Assembly: GCF_004135735.1 (NCBI RefSeq)
Contig: NZ_CP012670.1
Coordinates: forward strand, 62,001 to 126,000
DNA: 64,000 nucleotides
Reading direction: 5' to 3'
Source of the DNA: Sorangium cellulosum
Lineage (GTDB): Bacteria > Myxococcota_A > Polyangia > Polyangiales > Polyangiaceae
Shown here: piece after piece, positions 52,257 to 61,358 of the stretch
How the letters are laid out: each line of letters opens with the position of its first letter
Position numbering within the stretch: position 1 is the stretch's first letter
Position numbers and translations under genes: made by a program
The notes under the pieces: generated by a model
Seen by the model: only the letters and a program-made list of their open reading frames with translations
The model's database searches: none
Told to the model about the DNA's origin: nothing

Positions 52257-52308
52257 GTCCTCCTGCTTTGGCGCCGGGTAGCGAGACGTCCGCCAGCACC
52301 GTCGTGCT

Positions 52309-53712
52309 TCATCGCCTGGCCCTGGCGGCCTTTCCGTCGCTGACCCGCGCCGCAGGTGCCTTCGTGGCCTCTCCGCCGCTGGCCCGCGCCGCAGGCGCCT
52401 TCGTGGCCTCTCCGCCGCTGGCCCGCGCCGCAGGTGCCTTCGTGGCCTTTCCGCCGCTGGCCCGCGCCGCAGGCGCCTTCGTGGCCTCTCCGCCGCTGGC
52501 CCGCGCCGCAGGCGCCTTCGTGGCCTTTCCGCCGCTGGCCCGCGCCGCAGGCGCCTTGGCGGTCTCACCACCGTTGGCTCGCGCCGCAGCAGGCGCCTTC
52601 GCGGATCCTGCCTTCTCGAAGCGCACCGCGAACGCGCCGGCGTCGTCCTCGACGAAGCGGAGGAGCGCGTCCCCTTCCTCGGCGAGCTGCTCGCGCGCCT
52701 CCCTGGAAAGGGCCGCGAACGGCTCGATCACGAGCGTGGCCGAGGCCTTTTTCCGCTCGATCGCCCACGTGCCGGCCACGAGGCCGTCCACGAGGAACGT
52801 CGGGAGGATGCGCAGGTTGGCGGACAGGACGATCCGCGCGCGGTGCTCGTCCGCGATGACCCGCGTGCGGTCGTCGTGCCCGAGCAGGAGGTTGTCGTAG
52901 TCGGGGAGAAACCGGGCCGGCGCGGGGGTGTCCGCGGGCGGGCGCGGCGCGTCGGGCAGATCGAACAGCTCCCGGCCTCGCTCGTCGCGGAACGTGCAGA
53001 GCTGCTCCCGCAGCGACTGGAGCACGTCCTTGACCCCGGTCAGGCCGGACCACGTCCGCACATCGGCCGCGGTCGCCGGACCGAACGCCGCGAGGTAACG
53101 GAGCACGAGCGCCTGGGGCGCGTCGCCCTCGCAGAGCGGTTGGCCCAGCCAGGACGCCGCCGGGGCGAAATCCGCCGTTCCCGGGTATCCCCACGGGGTC
53201 GCGGTGGGCACCTGGATCACCGGCAGACGCATGCGAACCGCGAGGGCCATGGCCCGCACGTCGCCCTCGGGATGGATCGCGGCCAGATGAGCGCGCAGCG
53301 CATCCATGGTCCGCGGCTCCTCGTCGAAGTACGCGCGCGCCTCGGCGACCAGCCGATCGACGTCGAGGGCCTCCGCGCGCGCGCCGAGGGTCGAGCGCAT
53401 CGCCGCGTGGAGCACCGGCGCGATGACCGGGCGCAGGGCCAGGTAATCCTTCGCGCTCACGAGGTGCAGCGTGCCGCGCAGGAACGGCGCCCGGACGACC
53501 TCGCGGCGCAGGGCCCGCTGGACGAGCTCCTCGCGCCGAAACCCCACGAGCCGCGACCAGAGCCCGAGGAAGGGCGGCCGCGCGAGCTGGGCCTGGAGGG
53601 CGACCAGCCGCTCGATACCGTGGACCGCCGTGGTCCGCTCCCGCGAGAGCAACATCTGTCGCGCGAGCGTGGCCCGGTTGAGCTCTCGCCGTGTCAGCGT
53701 CGTGGTGGGCAT
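52309..53712 (-). CDS. AlkZ/YcaQ-like winged-helix (HTH_42) protein with Lys/Ala repeat tail
   Basis: 467 residues. Residues 1-355 follow the HTH_42 family of DNA glycosylase-like proteins, with the QxQ motif in ALQAQLARPPFLGLWSR (Q40, Q42), the catalytic signature of AlkZ-type interstrand-crosslink glycosylases. Three winged-helix-like units and a beta-rich domain are expected by family. From about residue 370 the protein becomes a series of 13-residue repeats (ATKAPAARASGGE/K), resembling histone-H1-type tails that bind DNA non-specifically. It may unhook DNA crosslinks from a secondary metabolite; the producer context nearby makes self-protection imaginable but unproven. The ATG at 53712 is used. 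Confidence 0.85.
   Translation of the reverse strand: MPTTTLTRRELNRATLARQMLLSRERTTAVHGIERLVALQAQLARPPFLGLWSRLVGFRREELVQRALRREVVRAPFLRGTLHLVSAKDYLALRPVIAPVLHAAMRSTLGARAEALDVDRLVAEARAYFDEEPRTMDALRAHLAAIHPEGDVRAMALAVRMRLPVIQVPTATPWGYPGTADFAPAASWLGQPLCEGDAPQALVLRYLAAFGPATAADVRTWSGLTGVKDVLQSLREQLCTFRDERGRELFDLPDAPRPPADTPAPARFLPDYDNLLLGHDDRTRVIADEHRARIVLSANLRILPTFLVDGLVAGTWAIERKKASATLVIEPFAALSREAREQLAEEGDALLRFVEDDAGAFAVRFEKAGSAKAPAAARANGGETAKAPAARASGGKATKAPAARASGGEATKAPAARASGGKATKAPAARASGGEATKAPAARASGGEATKAPAARVSDGKAARARR
52322..52600 (-). repeat. 39-bp tandem repeat at the 3' end of the AlkZ-like gene
   Basis: Six or seven in-frame 39-bp units, spaced exactly 39 bp (shared TTCGTGGCC at 52361, 52400, 52439, 52478, 52517). 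Units alternate between Glu- and Lys-coding versions, so a two-unit block seems to have been duplicated. The outermost units are diverged. Confidence 0.92.
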
Positions 53713-53798
53713 GCCGGCCGGCGAGCTTATCGGAAACGAGGTTCACCGCCACGGGGCCTCCGCGCGCGCCTCCCAGGCTTCGGGCTTCGATGTCGGCC

Positions 53799-54662
53799 TC
53801 AGTCCACGAGGAACTGATCCGCGATCCAGGCCTCCCAGCCCGGCGGCATGCGCGTGGCATCGAGGTAGCGGCGAAGCTGCTGCGCGTCGTCGAAGGCCGC
53901 CATGCCCCACAGGCGAAACGCGTCGACGTAGCCCATGTCGTTGTCGAAGGAGTCGGCGAAGTCGGTGAGATCGAGGCCGAGCTGCCAGGGCGCCTTCACG
54001 TGCCCGGCGCAGAGCAGCCGGGCGAGCGAGAGGAGCCCGAGGCGCGGGTCGACGGGGCCGGCGTCGCCGCTCTCGAGCGCGTGGGCGCAGGCGCGCCAGC
54101 CCTCTGGCACCGCGGGAGGCGTCCAGCCGCGGTCCTTGCGGAGCTCGGCGATCTGCCGCGACCAGAACCAGAGCGCGCGGGTGCCGTAGCGGGCCGCGTC
54201 CTCGGGCGTCGGGTCGCCTTCCCACGGCCAGCGCACGCCGTTCTGCTGGCCGAGCCACGTGGTGAACGCGACGTCCGACGCGATGAGGCCCTGCTCCAGC
54301 AGCGCGGCGCGGCGCTGGGCCGCCACCGCGCGGTCGACCTCGACGAGGTCGTCCTCGTCATCGTCCTCCTCGTCGCGGCCGCCGTCCCCTCGCTCCGCGG
54401 GAACCAGGACGTCGTGGACGGCGTCTGCCCAGTTGATCGGGGCGGGAGGGTGGCGCCGCAGGTAGGCGATGCGGGTCTCCGGATCCGGGGGGAGCTGGTC
54501 GAGAAAGACGCTCCACAGCCCCATCCAGTCTTCGCCGGCGCCCATTCGCCAGCCGGCGGTGTGGCGCTCGTAGTCGGGGAATCGCTCCCAGGGAGGCACG
54601 ATGTCGCCGTGCGGGTCGAGGTGCTCCCGGAGGCGAGCGCGATAGCTCTCCTTCCAGTCCAT
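53799..54662 (-). CDS. Conserved-looking protein of unknown function
   Basis: 287 residues from ATG 54662 (an alternative start lies six codons upstream). Composition is rich in Trp and acidic residues: WERFPDYERHTAGW, a poly-acidic loop EEDDDEDD near 100, and PPGWEAWIADQFLVD at the end. There is no signal peptide, no membrane segment and no recognised motif, so it is a soluble cytoplasmic protein. It is the only gene between the AlkZ-like gene and the helicase gene on the same strand, with gaps of 86 and 178 bp, and is probably expressed independently. Confidence 0.65.
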   Translation of the reverse strand: MDWKESYRARLREHLDPHGDIVPPWERFPDYERHTAGWRMGAGEDWMGLWSVFLDQLPPDPETRIAYLRRHPPAPINWADAVHDVLVPAERGDGGRDEEDDDEDDLVEVDRAVAAQRRAALLEQGLIASDVAFTTWLGQQNGVRWPWEGDPTPEDAARYGTRALWFWSRQIAELRKDRGWTPPAVPEGWRACAHALESGDAGPVDPRLGLLSLARLLCAGHVKAPWQLGLDLTDFADSFDNDMGYVDAFRLWGMAAFDDAQQLRRYLDATRMPPGWEAWIADQFLVD

Positions 54663-54840
54663 GGCGGCAGCGTACAGCACACAACGGGTGTGGTCGTGGG
54701 CAATCCCCAGAACCCGCTTGGCGGTGATCCGAAGCGCTCTCGCGGCCAGCTCACGTCGCTCCTCGACGCCTGCGATCCCGGCGCGGCGCGCGGGCGTGTG
54801 GCCGAGCTCCCGGGAGCGCAGCCCCGCGCGACAGCAGCGC

Positions 54841-57800
54841 TCACACGCGGAGCACCACGCCTCTCGCCCGCTCCCCCGTCGCCGCCGCGATCGCCTCCAC
54901 GTAGAGCCGCACCTGCGTCTCCTGCGCCGCGCGCGCCACCGCCCCCGTGTCGGCGCCGGTCTTGAAATCGACCACGGTCCAGATCCCCACGTCGCCCACG
55001 CGCTCGCGGAACGAGAGGTCCACGACGCCCTCGGCGATCGTCCCGTCCGGGAGCCGCAGGAGCAACGGCGTCTCCCGCTCGCACGCGCCCTGGGCCGCGC
55101 TCTCCGCCGCGCGCCGGAGCAGCGGGTGCTCGAGCGCCGCGAGCGCCGCGACCACCGCCGCGTCGATCTCCTCGGCCGGCGCCCCGAGCAGCCGCGCCTG
55201 CGCCGTGGCCATCGCCCTCACCTCGTCCTCGCCCGCCCGGAGATCCACCTCGGCCAGCACCGCGTGCACCAGCGTCCCGAACCGCCTGCCATACGGCCGC
55301 CCCTCGCGCGCGACCGCCGTCTGCGCGAACGAGATCACCGGCAGCGCGTCCGGCCGCTCGCCCCGCGCCGCCCCGCCCTCACGGCGCCCCGGCCCCGCGA
55401 CAGCCCCAGCGGCCCCCGGCGCCCCCGCCGCGGGCGTCTCTGTCACCTCCGCCGCCGCGGCCGCCTCGGCCGCGGCCGCCTCTGCCGCCGCCTCGTGGCT
55501 GAGCTCCGTCGCCGTCTTCACGCGGAACGCCGCCACCGACCCGCTCCGGATCGCCTGCTGCCGCGCCTCTCGCCACGCCTCGTGCCCGCGCTGCCCGTCG
55601 TGCCCGCGCTCGGCCGCGGCCGCCGCCGCGCCGCCCGCGGCCGCCGCCGCGCCGCCCGTGTCCGCCTGCAGGATCCGCTGCTGCCGGAGCCCCGCCTCCG
55701 GCTCGCGATCCAGCTCGAGCGCGTCCGGATCCCACCACACCACGCGGTGCGTCCCCGCCATCGGCGTGTGCTCCCCGGGCGCCACCGCGTCCCGCTCGTC
55801 CGCCTCGCACCGCGCCGGGCGCTCCAGCACCGTGTCGGTCCCGAACCGCGGACAGCCGAGGTGCTCCGCGCTCCGCGCGCTCCGGCGCGCGCCCTGCGCC
55901 GGGTAGAGCACCGGGTGCAGCACGTCGAGCCAGCCGTCGCTCGAGCCGTCCCCCGGCCGCGCGTCGCCCACCGCCGGCACCACCAGGAGCTCGCGCGCGC
56001 GCGTCGCCGCCACGTACGCGAGCCGCACCGCCTCCTCGCGATCGCGGCGCAGCACCTCGTCGCGCCGCTCGACCAGCTCCGCGGGCACGCAGCCGGCCAG
56101 CGGCTCCGCCCACAGGTTGAGCTCCGGATCCACGTGCCGCGACGGCTGCTGGTGCACCGCGGGCGACGCCGGATCCGCCAGGATCACCACCGGGAACTCG
56201 AGCCCCTTCGCCCGGTGCACCGTCATGATCCGCACCCCCTCCGTCCCCTCCTCGACGACCGGCGCCTCCGCCGCCTCGCCCCGCTCGGCGTCCACCTCGA
56301 GCCGCTCCACGAACGCCCGGAACGACGTCGCCCCGCCCGCCTCGAAGCGCCGCCCGAGGTCCATCACCCGCAGCACGTTCGCGAGCGCCTGCTCCCCCGT
56401 GGGCCAGATCGCGATGCCCGCGTGCGCGCGCGTCTCGTCGAGTAGCGCGCCGATCGTGTCCGCGATCGGCCGCCGGTTCCGCTCGCGGTGCAGCCGCCCG
56501 AGCACCGCGAGCGCCTCCGCCACCTCCCGCAGCGGCCGCGCCCCGCCCTCCACCTCGAGATCGAGCGCCCCGTCGTCCGCCGGCTGGACGAGCGGGTGCA
56601 GGCGCTGGAACCGGTCGCGGTACAGGAGGAGCGCGTCGTCGGTCAGCGCGAACAGCGGCCCGCGCAGCGCGGCGTAGACGCTGAGCTCGTCGTCCGGCCA
56701 CTCGATCGCGAGCAGCGCGCTCCGCACCGCCATCACCTCCTCGCGATCGTGGAACGACCGCCCGCCCACGAGCACGTGCGGGATCCGCCGCGCCTCCAGC
56801 GCCCGCACGTACGGGCGGGTCGCGTCCTCGCCGAACGTCTGGAAGCGCTTGAACAGCAGGCAGATGTGCCGCGCCTCGAGCGACACCCGCTGGTCCGGGC
56901 GCTCGCGCTCGGTCACCCTCCAGCGCCGCCCCGGGAGGCCTCCCTGGCCCGCGTGGATGAGGTGGTGGACGAAGGCGCCCACCGCGTCCGGGATCGACTG
57001 CCGCACGCGGAAATCGGAGATCCTGCCGTAGTCGGCGTAGGGGCGGGGCACCGGGAGCGCGATCACCGTCGGCTGATCCGCGGGCTCGTCCCGGAACGGC
57101 TCCAGCGCGACGTAGCGCGCCTGGCTCGCCGCGCGCGCGGCCTCGCCGCCCCGCGCGGCCTCGCCGCCCCGCGCGGCCTCGCCGCCCCGCGCGGCCTCGC
57201 CGCCGCCCCCCCGCATGAGCGGCGCGAACGCGGCGTTGACGGCCGCCTGGATCGACGGGGCGCTGCGGAAGCTCGTCGACAGGTACAGCACGCTCGCGCC
57301 GCACGCGACGAGCCGCGCCTTCGTCGCCTCATAGAGCGCGACCTCGGCGCGCCGGAAGCGGTAGATCGACTGCTTCGGATCGCCGACCACGAACAGCTTG
57401 CCGGGGACCGGGCGCGCCCGCGTCCAGTCGGTCTCGGCCGGGTCGTCGGCCGCGAGCAGGAGCAGGATCTCCGCCTGGAGCGGGTCGGTGTCCTGGAACT
57501 CGTCGACGAACAGGTGCGAGAAGCGGCGGCAGAGCTCCTCGCGGACGCCGCGGCTCGAGCGGAGCAGGTCCCTCGCGCAGAGGAGCAGGTCGAGGAAGTC
57601 GAGCTTGCCGGCGCGCGCCTTGAGCGCGTCGTACGCCTCGATCGGCGGCCTGAGCTCGCGCGACAGGCACGCCGCGAGATCGGCGTTCGCGGCCGTGAGG
57701 ACGGCGTCGAGCTCGGCCTTCACCCTGTCGCGCTGCGCGAGCACCTCGGCGCGCGAGAGGTCCGCGCCGAACGCCTTGCCAGCGCCCCTCCAGCGCCACT

Positions 57801-58650
57801 CCTTCCAGCGCGCGACGTCGCAGAGCTCGGCCTCGAGCCCGTCGTGATCGCGCCCGCCCGTCACCTCCTCGCGGCGGCGGAGCTCCGCGAGGTAGCGGTC
57901 GAGGTTCCTGAGGCTCTGCGCGAGGTAGTCGCCCTCGCGGTCGGCCTCGGCGCCGAGCTCGGCCAGCGCGGCGAGGCGATCGAGGAGCTCGTCGAGGGCG
58001 CGCTCGCGGTCGAACGGATCGCGGCGCCACGGGCGCGTGAAGTCGCGGTGCTCGGCGAGCCGGTACGCGGCGCCCCGGAGCAGGTCGCGCGGGCCCTGCG
58101 CGCCGTCGCGCGGGCGCCGGCGCAGGAGGCGGCGCACGCCCTCGGGCGGGTCGTTCAGCGTGCGCTGGAACCAGGCGTCGAACGCCTGGTCGAAGAGCGC
58201 CTCGGCCTGGTCCGCGGCCGCGACCTGGAAGAGCGGGTCCACCCGCGCCTCGACCGGCCACTCGCGCAGGAGGTCGGCGCAGAACGAGTGGATCGTGCCG
58301 ATGCGGGCCGCCTCCAGGTGCGCGAGCGCCTCGTCGAGCCGCCCGCGCTCGGCCGGGCCGGACCGGGGATCGCTGCGCGCCCGCTCGATCTCGGCCCGGA
58401 GGCGCAGCTTCATCTCGCCGGCGGCCTTCTCCGTGAAGGTCACGGCGACGATGCGGTCGAGCGTGCCGCCGCCCTCCTCGGGCGCCTTGCGCAGCACGGC
58501 GACGATGCGCGACACGAGCGCGGTCGTCTTGCCCGTGCCCGCGGCGGCCTCGACGAGGAGCGTCGTCCGGAGATCCTCGCGGATGCGGCGGCGCGCGGGC
58601 TCGTCCGCGAGCTCCCTGCCGCCGCGCGTCCGGGCCGTACCGGCGGTCAT
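54841..58650 (-). CDS. UvrD/AddA-family helicase-nuclease
   Basis: 1269 residues, AddA size. Superfamily 1A helicase motifs are in order: Walker A AAAGTGKT (35-42), VTFTEKAAGEM, DEFQDTDPLQAE near 383, GDPKQSIYRFRRAEV, VHRAKGLEFPVV near 810 and YVAATRARELLVV. The C-terminus has the PD-(D/E)XK nuclease core GVVDLSF followed by WTVVDFKTG near 1225, as in AddA/RecB. An 18-bp repeat (residues GGEAAR, four copies) sits in the linker near residue 490. It would resect double-strand breaks. AddB, its usual partner gene, is not in the window. The ATG at 58650 was chosen because GGAGG lies five nt upstream. Confidence 0.93.
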   Translation of the reverse strand: MTAGTARTRGGRELADEPARRRIREDLRTTLLVEAAAGTGKTTALVSRIVAVLRKAPEEGGGTLDRIVAVTFTEKAAGEMKLRLRAEIERARSDPRSGPAERGRLDEALAHLEAARIGTIHSFCADLLREWPVEARVDPLFQVAAADQAEALFDQAFDAWFQRTLNDPPEGVRRLLRRRPRDGAQGPRDLLRGAAYRLAEHRDFTRPWRRDPFDRERALDELLDRLAALAELGAEADREGDYLAQSLRNLDRYLAELRRREEVTGGRDHDGLEAELCDVARWKEWRWRGAGKAFGADLSRAEVLAQRDRVKAELDAVLTAANADLAACLSRELRPPIEAYDALKARAGKLDFLDLLLCARDLLRSSRGVREELCRRFSHLFVDEFQDTDPLQAEILLLLAADDPAETDWTRARPVPGKLFVVGDPKQSIYRFRRAEVALYEATKARLVACGASVLYLSTSFRSAPSIQAAVNAAFAPLMRGGGGEAARGGEAARGGEAARGGEAARAASQARYVALEPFRDEPADQPTVIALPVPRPYADYGRISDFRVRQSIPDAVGAFVHHLIHAGQGGLPGRRWRVTERERPDQRVSLEARHICLLFKRFQTFGEDATRPYVRALEARRIPHVLVGGRSFHDREEVMAVRSALLAIEWPDDELSVYAALRGPLFALTDDALLLYRDRFQRLHPLVQPADDGALDLEVEGGARPLREVAEALAVLGRLHRERNRRPIADTIGALLDETRAHAGIAIWPTGEQALANVLRVMDLGRRFEAGGATSFRAFVERLEVDAERGEAAEAPVVEEGTEGVRIMTVHRAKGLEFPVVILADPASPAVHQQPSRHVDPELNLWAEPLAGCVPAELVERRDEVLRRDREEAVRLAYVAATRARELLVVPAVGDARPGDGSSDGWLDVLHPVLYPAQGARRSARSAEHLGCPRFGTDTVLERPARCEADERDAVAPGEHTPMAGTHRVVWWDPDALELDREPEAGLRQQRILQADTGGAAAAAGGAAAAAAERGHDGQRGHEAWREARQQAIRSGSVAAFRVKTATELSHEAAAEAAAAEAAAAAEVTETPAAGAPGAAGAVAGPGRREGGAARGERPDALPVISFAQTAVAREGRPYGRRFGTLVHAVLAEVDLRAGEDEVRAMATAQARLLGAPAEEIDAAVVAALAALEHPLLRRAAESAAQGACERETPLLLRLPDGTIAEGVVDLSFRERVGDVGIWTVVDFKTGADTGAVARAAQETQVRLYVEAIAAATGERARGVVLRV

Positions 58651-58791
58651 GCGCGCCTCCACGCGTCATCAGGTGCTCCAGGAAGCACAGCTCGCGCCGC
58701 CCCGTTGCGTAGGCGGCGCGGGAGGCGAGCGGCGAGGGGATGCTGCGCGAGGTCCAGGTCTGACGACTCCTGGGGAGGGGGAGGTGGATCG

Positions 58792-59316
58792 CTACAGCCC
58801 CAGCGCATCGAGGAGCCGGCGCGCATCGGCCTCGTGGCGAGAGCACTGGGGTTTCCGCTCGAGAGCCTCGCGGGTTGCCGCTTCGCGATCGAGACGATCG
58901 GTGCGCTGGAGAAAGTCGATCGTCGCGGCCAGCTCGAGCGTGCGCCAGTGGGCCTTGCCGCAGACCGCGAGCACCTGATCCACGAGCGCGCGCGTGCTCT
59001 CGTCCACGCGGGCGGCGTACTGCGCCGTACGCGCGTCGGGCGTGTACTCGTAGCGCTTCCAGTCCTCGTCGCTCTCCTCGTGCTCGGCGATGAGCTTCGA
59101 ACGAACCGCGCCTTTGATGGCGTCGGCGACCTCGGCGGAGAAGGGGCCGTAGTGGTGATAGTCGAAGTAGAAGGGTTGGAGCGGCTTCGCCCCCTTCTGC
59201 CGGAGCAGGTACATGAGCTTCTGGATGCGAAGGCGGCCCGAGAGCTTCTCGGTCTTCGTGACGAGCAGCGCCAGCACGGAGGCCAGGCCGAGCTGATCCT
59301 GGAAGGTGGTCGACAT
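58792..59316 (-). CDS. YwgA-like protein
   Basis: 174 residues. The pattern LRIQKLMYLLRQKG, then FDYHHYGPFSAEVADAIKGA and a terminal helical region, is that of YwgA, a family related in look to the SocA/Panacea antitoxin domain. In Bacillus the ywgA gene stands next to the HD phosphohydrolase gene ywfO; here too an HD protein is encoded directly upstream. The gap from its stop codon (59342) to the chosen ATG (59316) is 25 bp. The ATG at 59316 has AGGAAGGAG nine nt upstream; a GTG seven codons earlier is less likely. Partner of the HD enzyme is a reasonable inference; molecular role unknown. Confidence 0.72.
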   Translation of the reverse strand: MSTTFQDQLGLASVLALLVTKTEKLSGRLRIQKLMYLLRQKGAKPLQPFYFDYHHYGPFSAEVADAIKGAVRSKLIAEHEESDEDWKRYEYTPDARTAQYAARVDESTRALVDQVLAVCGKAHWRTLELAATIDFLQRTDRLDREAATREALERKPQCSRHEADARRLLDALGL

Positions 59317-59341
59317 GATCGGCAGCTCCTTCCTCACTGGT

Positions 59342-60739
59342 TTAGTCCTTGAGCAGGTCGGGCGGCAAGTGCTCCCGTACCTCCTCCGGTACGATGAGCC
59401 GCTGCATCATGAAGCGGGATTCGAGCAGATCGAGCATGCTCTTGCCGCGCGCCTCCTCCTCAAGCGGCCGGGCCGCCCCTTGCTTCGAGATCAGCAGGAT
59501 CGGATCGGCGCCGCTGTCCTCCCGGCCCCATCGGTACGGTTTGTAGTTTTCCCGACCAATCTGGTCGAGGTGCACGTAATACCTCGGGTCCAGGTCTGGC
59601 AGGGCCTTCTTTACGCGCGATCTTGCCTCGTCTTGCAGCTTCGTGAGTTTTTCATAATCCGACGTCGACACATCGATCGCCTTCAGGAGTCGACGTCGCT
59701 TCAGCCGCTCGCACAGGTCCCGCAGCGTCGGATCGTCGGTGTCGCGCCAGCGTTGCACAAGGCCCCACACATGAGCTTCATCGAGCCGCATGTAATCAAC
59801 GAGGGGGACCTTGCTACCGTCCTCGATGAGCGCCCAGAGCGGATCTCGCATGTCCCCTGCGGGAAAGAGCCGGTTCCGCTGGGCGGGATCCGAGGTGGCC
59901 AGGTCGCGTGCGCGCCGGAGCGCCGCGTTGAGCAGCCACGAGGCGGCGCGGGCAGCACGGTGGAGATAGATCGACTGGTACAGATGGTAGAGCGCGTGCA
60001 GATAGCTTTCGACCACGTCGCGGGCGCGATCGTCGACGGCCAGGTACTCGTCAGGCGCCCGCTCCTCCGGCTCGCCTGCACGGATGGGCCTCTTCCAGAT
60101 GTACAGCGCGCCGACGAGCCGGTCGCGATCGAATCGGTGGCTCACGATGCCGCACATCATCGCGTCGCGTGCCGTATAGTCGAGTCTGTCGGCGTCGAGC
60201 TGACTCGACACAAGCCCGTGGTACCAGCGACGATATTTTCTCTTCTTGTAATCGATGAAGGGGAGTATCGTCTCCGGAAGATCCTTGTCGTGCTCCCGCA
60301 AGCGCGCCGCGATCGGGGAGCTGTGGTCGGTGAGGATCCGGCCCGTGAGGGCCTCGTGATGGAAATGGTTCTTGCCGAGGATCTCCTCGAGCAGGTGCGA
60401 GAACGGCCCGTGTCCCGCGTCGTGCAGGAGGGCGGCGAGCGTCGTGAGCTGTCGCTCTGCGGCGTCAGCAGGGTGACCGCTGTTCTGGCACGCGGCATCG
60501 TACATCCGGGCGGCGACGTGGGCAGCGCCGAGCGAATGGGCGAAACGAGAATGCTCCGCGCCCGGGAACACCAGGTTCAACACGCCGTTCTGCTTGATGC
60601 CGCGGAGCCGCTGGAATATCTCCTCATCGACGAGCTTGCGGACGAGCTCACCGAACCCGTCACGAGCGAATGCGACATCGCCGTGAACGGGGTCGCGGAA
60701 GATGTAAGGTCGCCGTAGTCGCTCGGGGCCAGAAGGCAT
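59342..60739 (-). CDS. HD-domain phosphohydrolase, YwfO/dGTPase-like
   Basis: 465 residues. HD motifs: H63/H68 in AEHSRFAHSLG, the HD doublet H106-D107 in LLHDAGHGPFSHL, and the distal Asp in QLDADRLDYTARDA (182-188). This matches the YwfO/dGTP triphosphohydrolase group, which cleaves nucleotide phosphates. The C-terminal 230 residues are helical, with no recognised domain. The sequence is less GC-rich than its neighbours, which may mean it was acquired. It lies directly upstream of the YwgA-like gene, as in Bacillus. Nucleotide-pool control, including in response to phage, is possible; the substrate is unknown. ATG 60739 has only a weak ribosome site. Confidence 0.87.
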   Translation of the reverse strand: MPSGPERLRRPYIFRDPVHGDVAFARDGFGELVRKLVDEEIFQRLRGIKQNGVLNLVFPGAEHSRFAHSLGAAHVAARMYDAACQNSGHPADAAERQLTTLAALLHDAGHGPFSHLLEEILGKNHFHHEALTGRILTDHSSPIAARLREHDKDLPETILPFIDYKKRKYRRWYHGLVSSQLDADRLDYTARDAMMCGIVSHRFDRDRLVGALYIWKRPIRAGEPEERAPDEYLAVDDRARDVVESYLHALYHLYQSIYLHRAARAASWLLNAALRRARDLATSDPAQRNRLFPAGDMRDPLWALIEDGSKVPLVDYMRLDEAHVWGLVQRWRDTDDPTLRDLCERLKRRRLLKAIDVSTSDYEKLTKLQDEARSRVKKALPDLDPRYYVHLDQIGRENYKPYRWGREDSGADPILLISKQGAARPLEEEARGKSMLDLLESRFMMQRLIVPEEVREHLPPDLLKD

Positions 60740-60942
60740 GCACGGAAGCTACCGGCCGCAGTTTCCGTGTCAAGGCAATGAGAACGCTCCGGGAATTCCC
60801 GCGCGCCCACCCCGGACAGAGCTTCGCGCCCGGCTCTGCGAGCAGCAGCAGAGAGGCCTGAGCCATGCACGCCGAGTCGACGTGCCCTGGAGGCGGTGGT
60901 GGTACGGGCTCAAGCCCGTGCGCTGGCACCGAGGTGCGCCCC

Positions 60943-61024
60943 CCGCGCCCGCGGCGGGCGCGGTGCAGTACAGGGAGACGGATCTCCAGTTCGCGTGCGT
61001 CCCCCGCGCCCGCGGCGGGCGCGG
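60943..61024. repeat. Two copies of a perfect GC hairpin, 61 bp apart
   Basis: At 60943-60963 and 61004-61024 the same 21 bp occur: CCGCGCCCGC, one G, and the exact complement GCGGGCGCGG. Both arms pair perfectly with a one-base loop. Flanking bases also match, so a 24-bp segment has been duplicated. Further small hairpins follow to 61080. Confidence 0.85.
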
Positions 61025-61248
61025 CCGTCGGGGACGGTCCGCCACGAGCAATGGCCGCCGGGGACGGCCGTCTGCGGACGCGCTCGCCTCAGGCGCGCCG
61101 CGGGCGGTGGCCGACGCGGCCTTCGTAGTGCTTCTTAATGGCCGGGGGGGAGCACGACGTGAATGCCTTCGGACGATACATGTGCCCGGGCGCCTGCTTG
61201 CGTGAGGTCGTCTCGGCCGGGGTGCCCGGCATCGGGGTCCGCCCCCGG

Positions 61249-61358
61249 GTGGTGGAGCGCGGTGGGGGCTCACCGGAAAGGCTGAAGTGCAGGCGCGCCA
61301 CCAAGGAGGCTTGCCGGAACGCAAGCCCCGGAGGTGAGCACCCACCGCGCTCCACCAC
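61249..61358. repeat. 26-bp inverted repeat with a 58-bp spacer
   Basis: The left arm (61249-61274) and right arm (61333-61358) pair at 25 of 26 positions (left arm starts GTGGTGGAGCGCGGTGGG). The spacer contains a second hairpin GGCTTGC/GCAAGCC around 61309-61327. The right arm ends 21 bp before the GTG of the next gene. It could be a cruciform-forming or mobile-type element, or an mRNA leader structure. Confidence 0.8.

Noticed and set aside
51753..52343. Plus-strand frame with SSIPKASAAGRGVG repeats after the truncated gene
   Set aside because: It is the minisatellite read in a second frame followed by random sequence; no start signal or family features.
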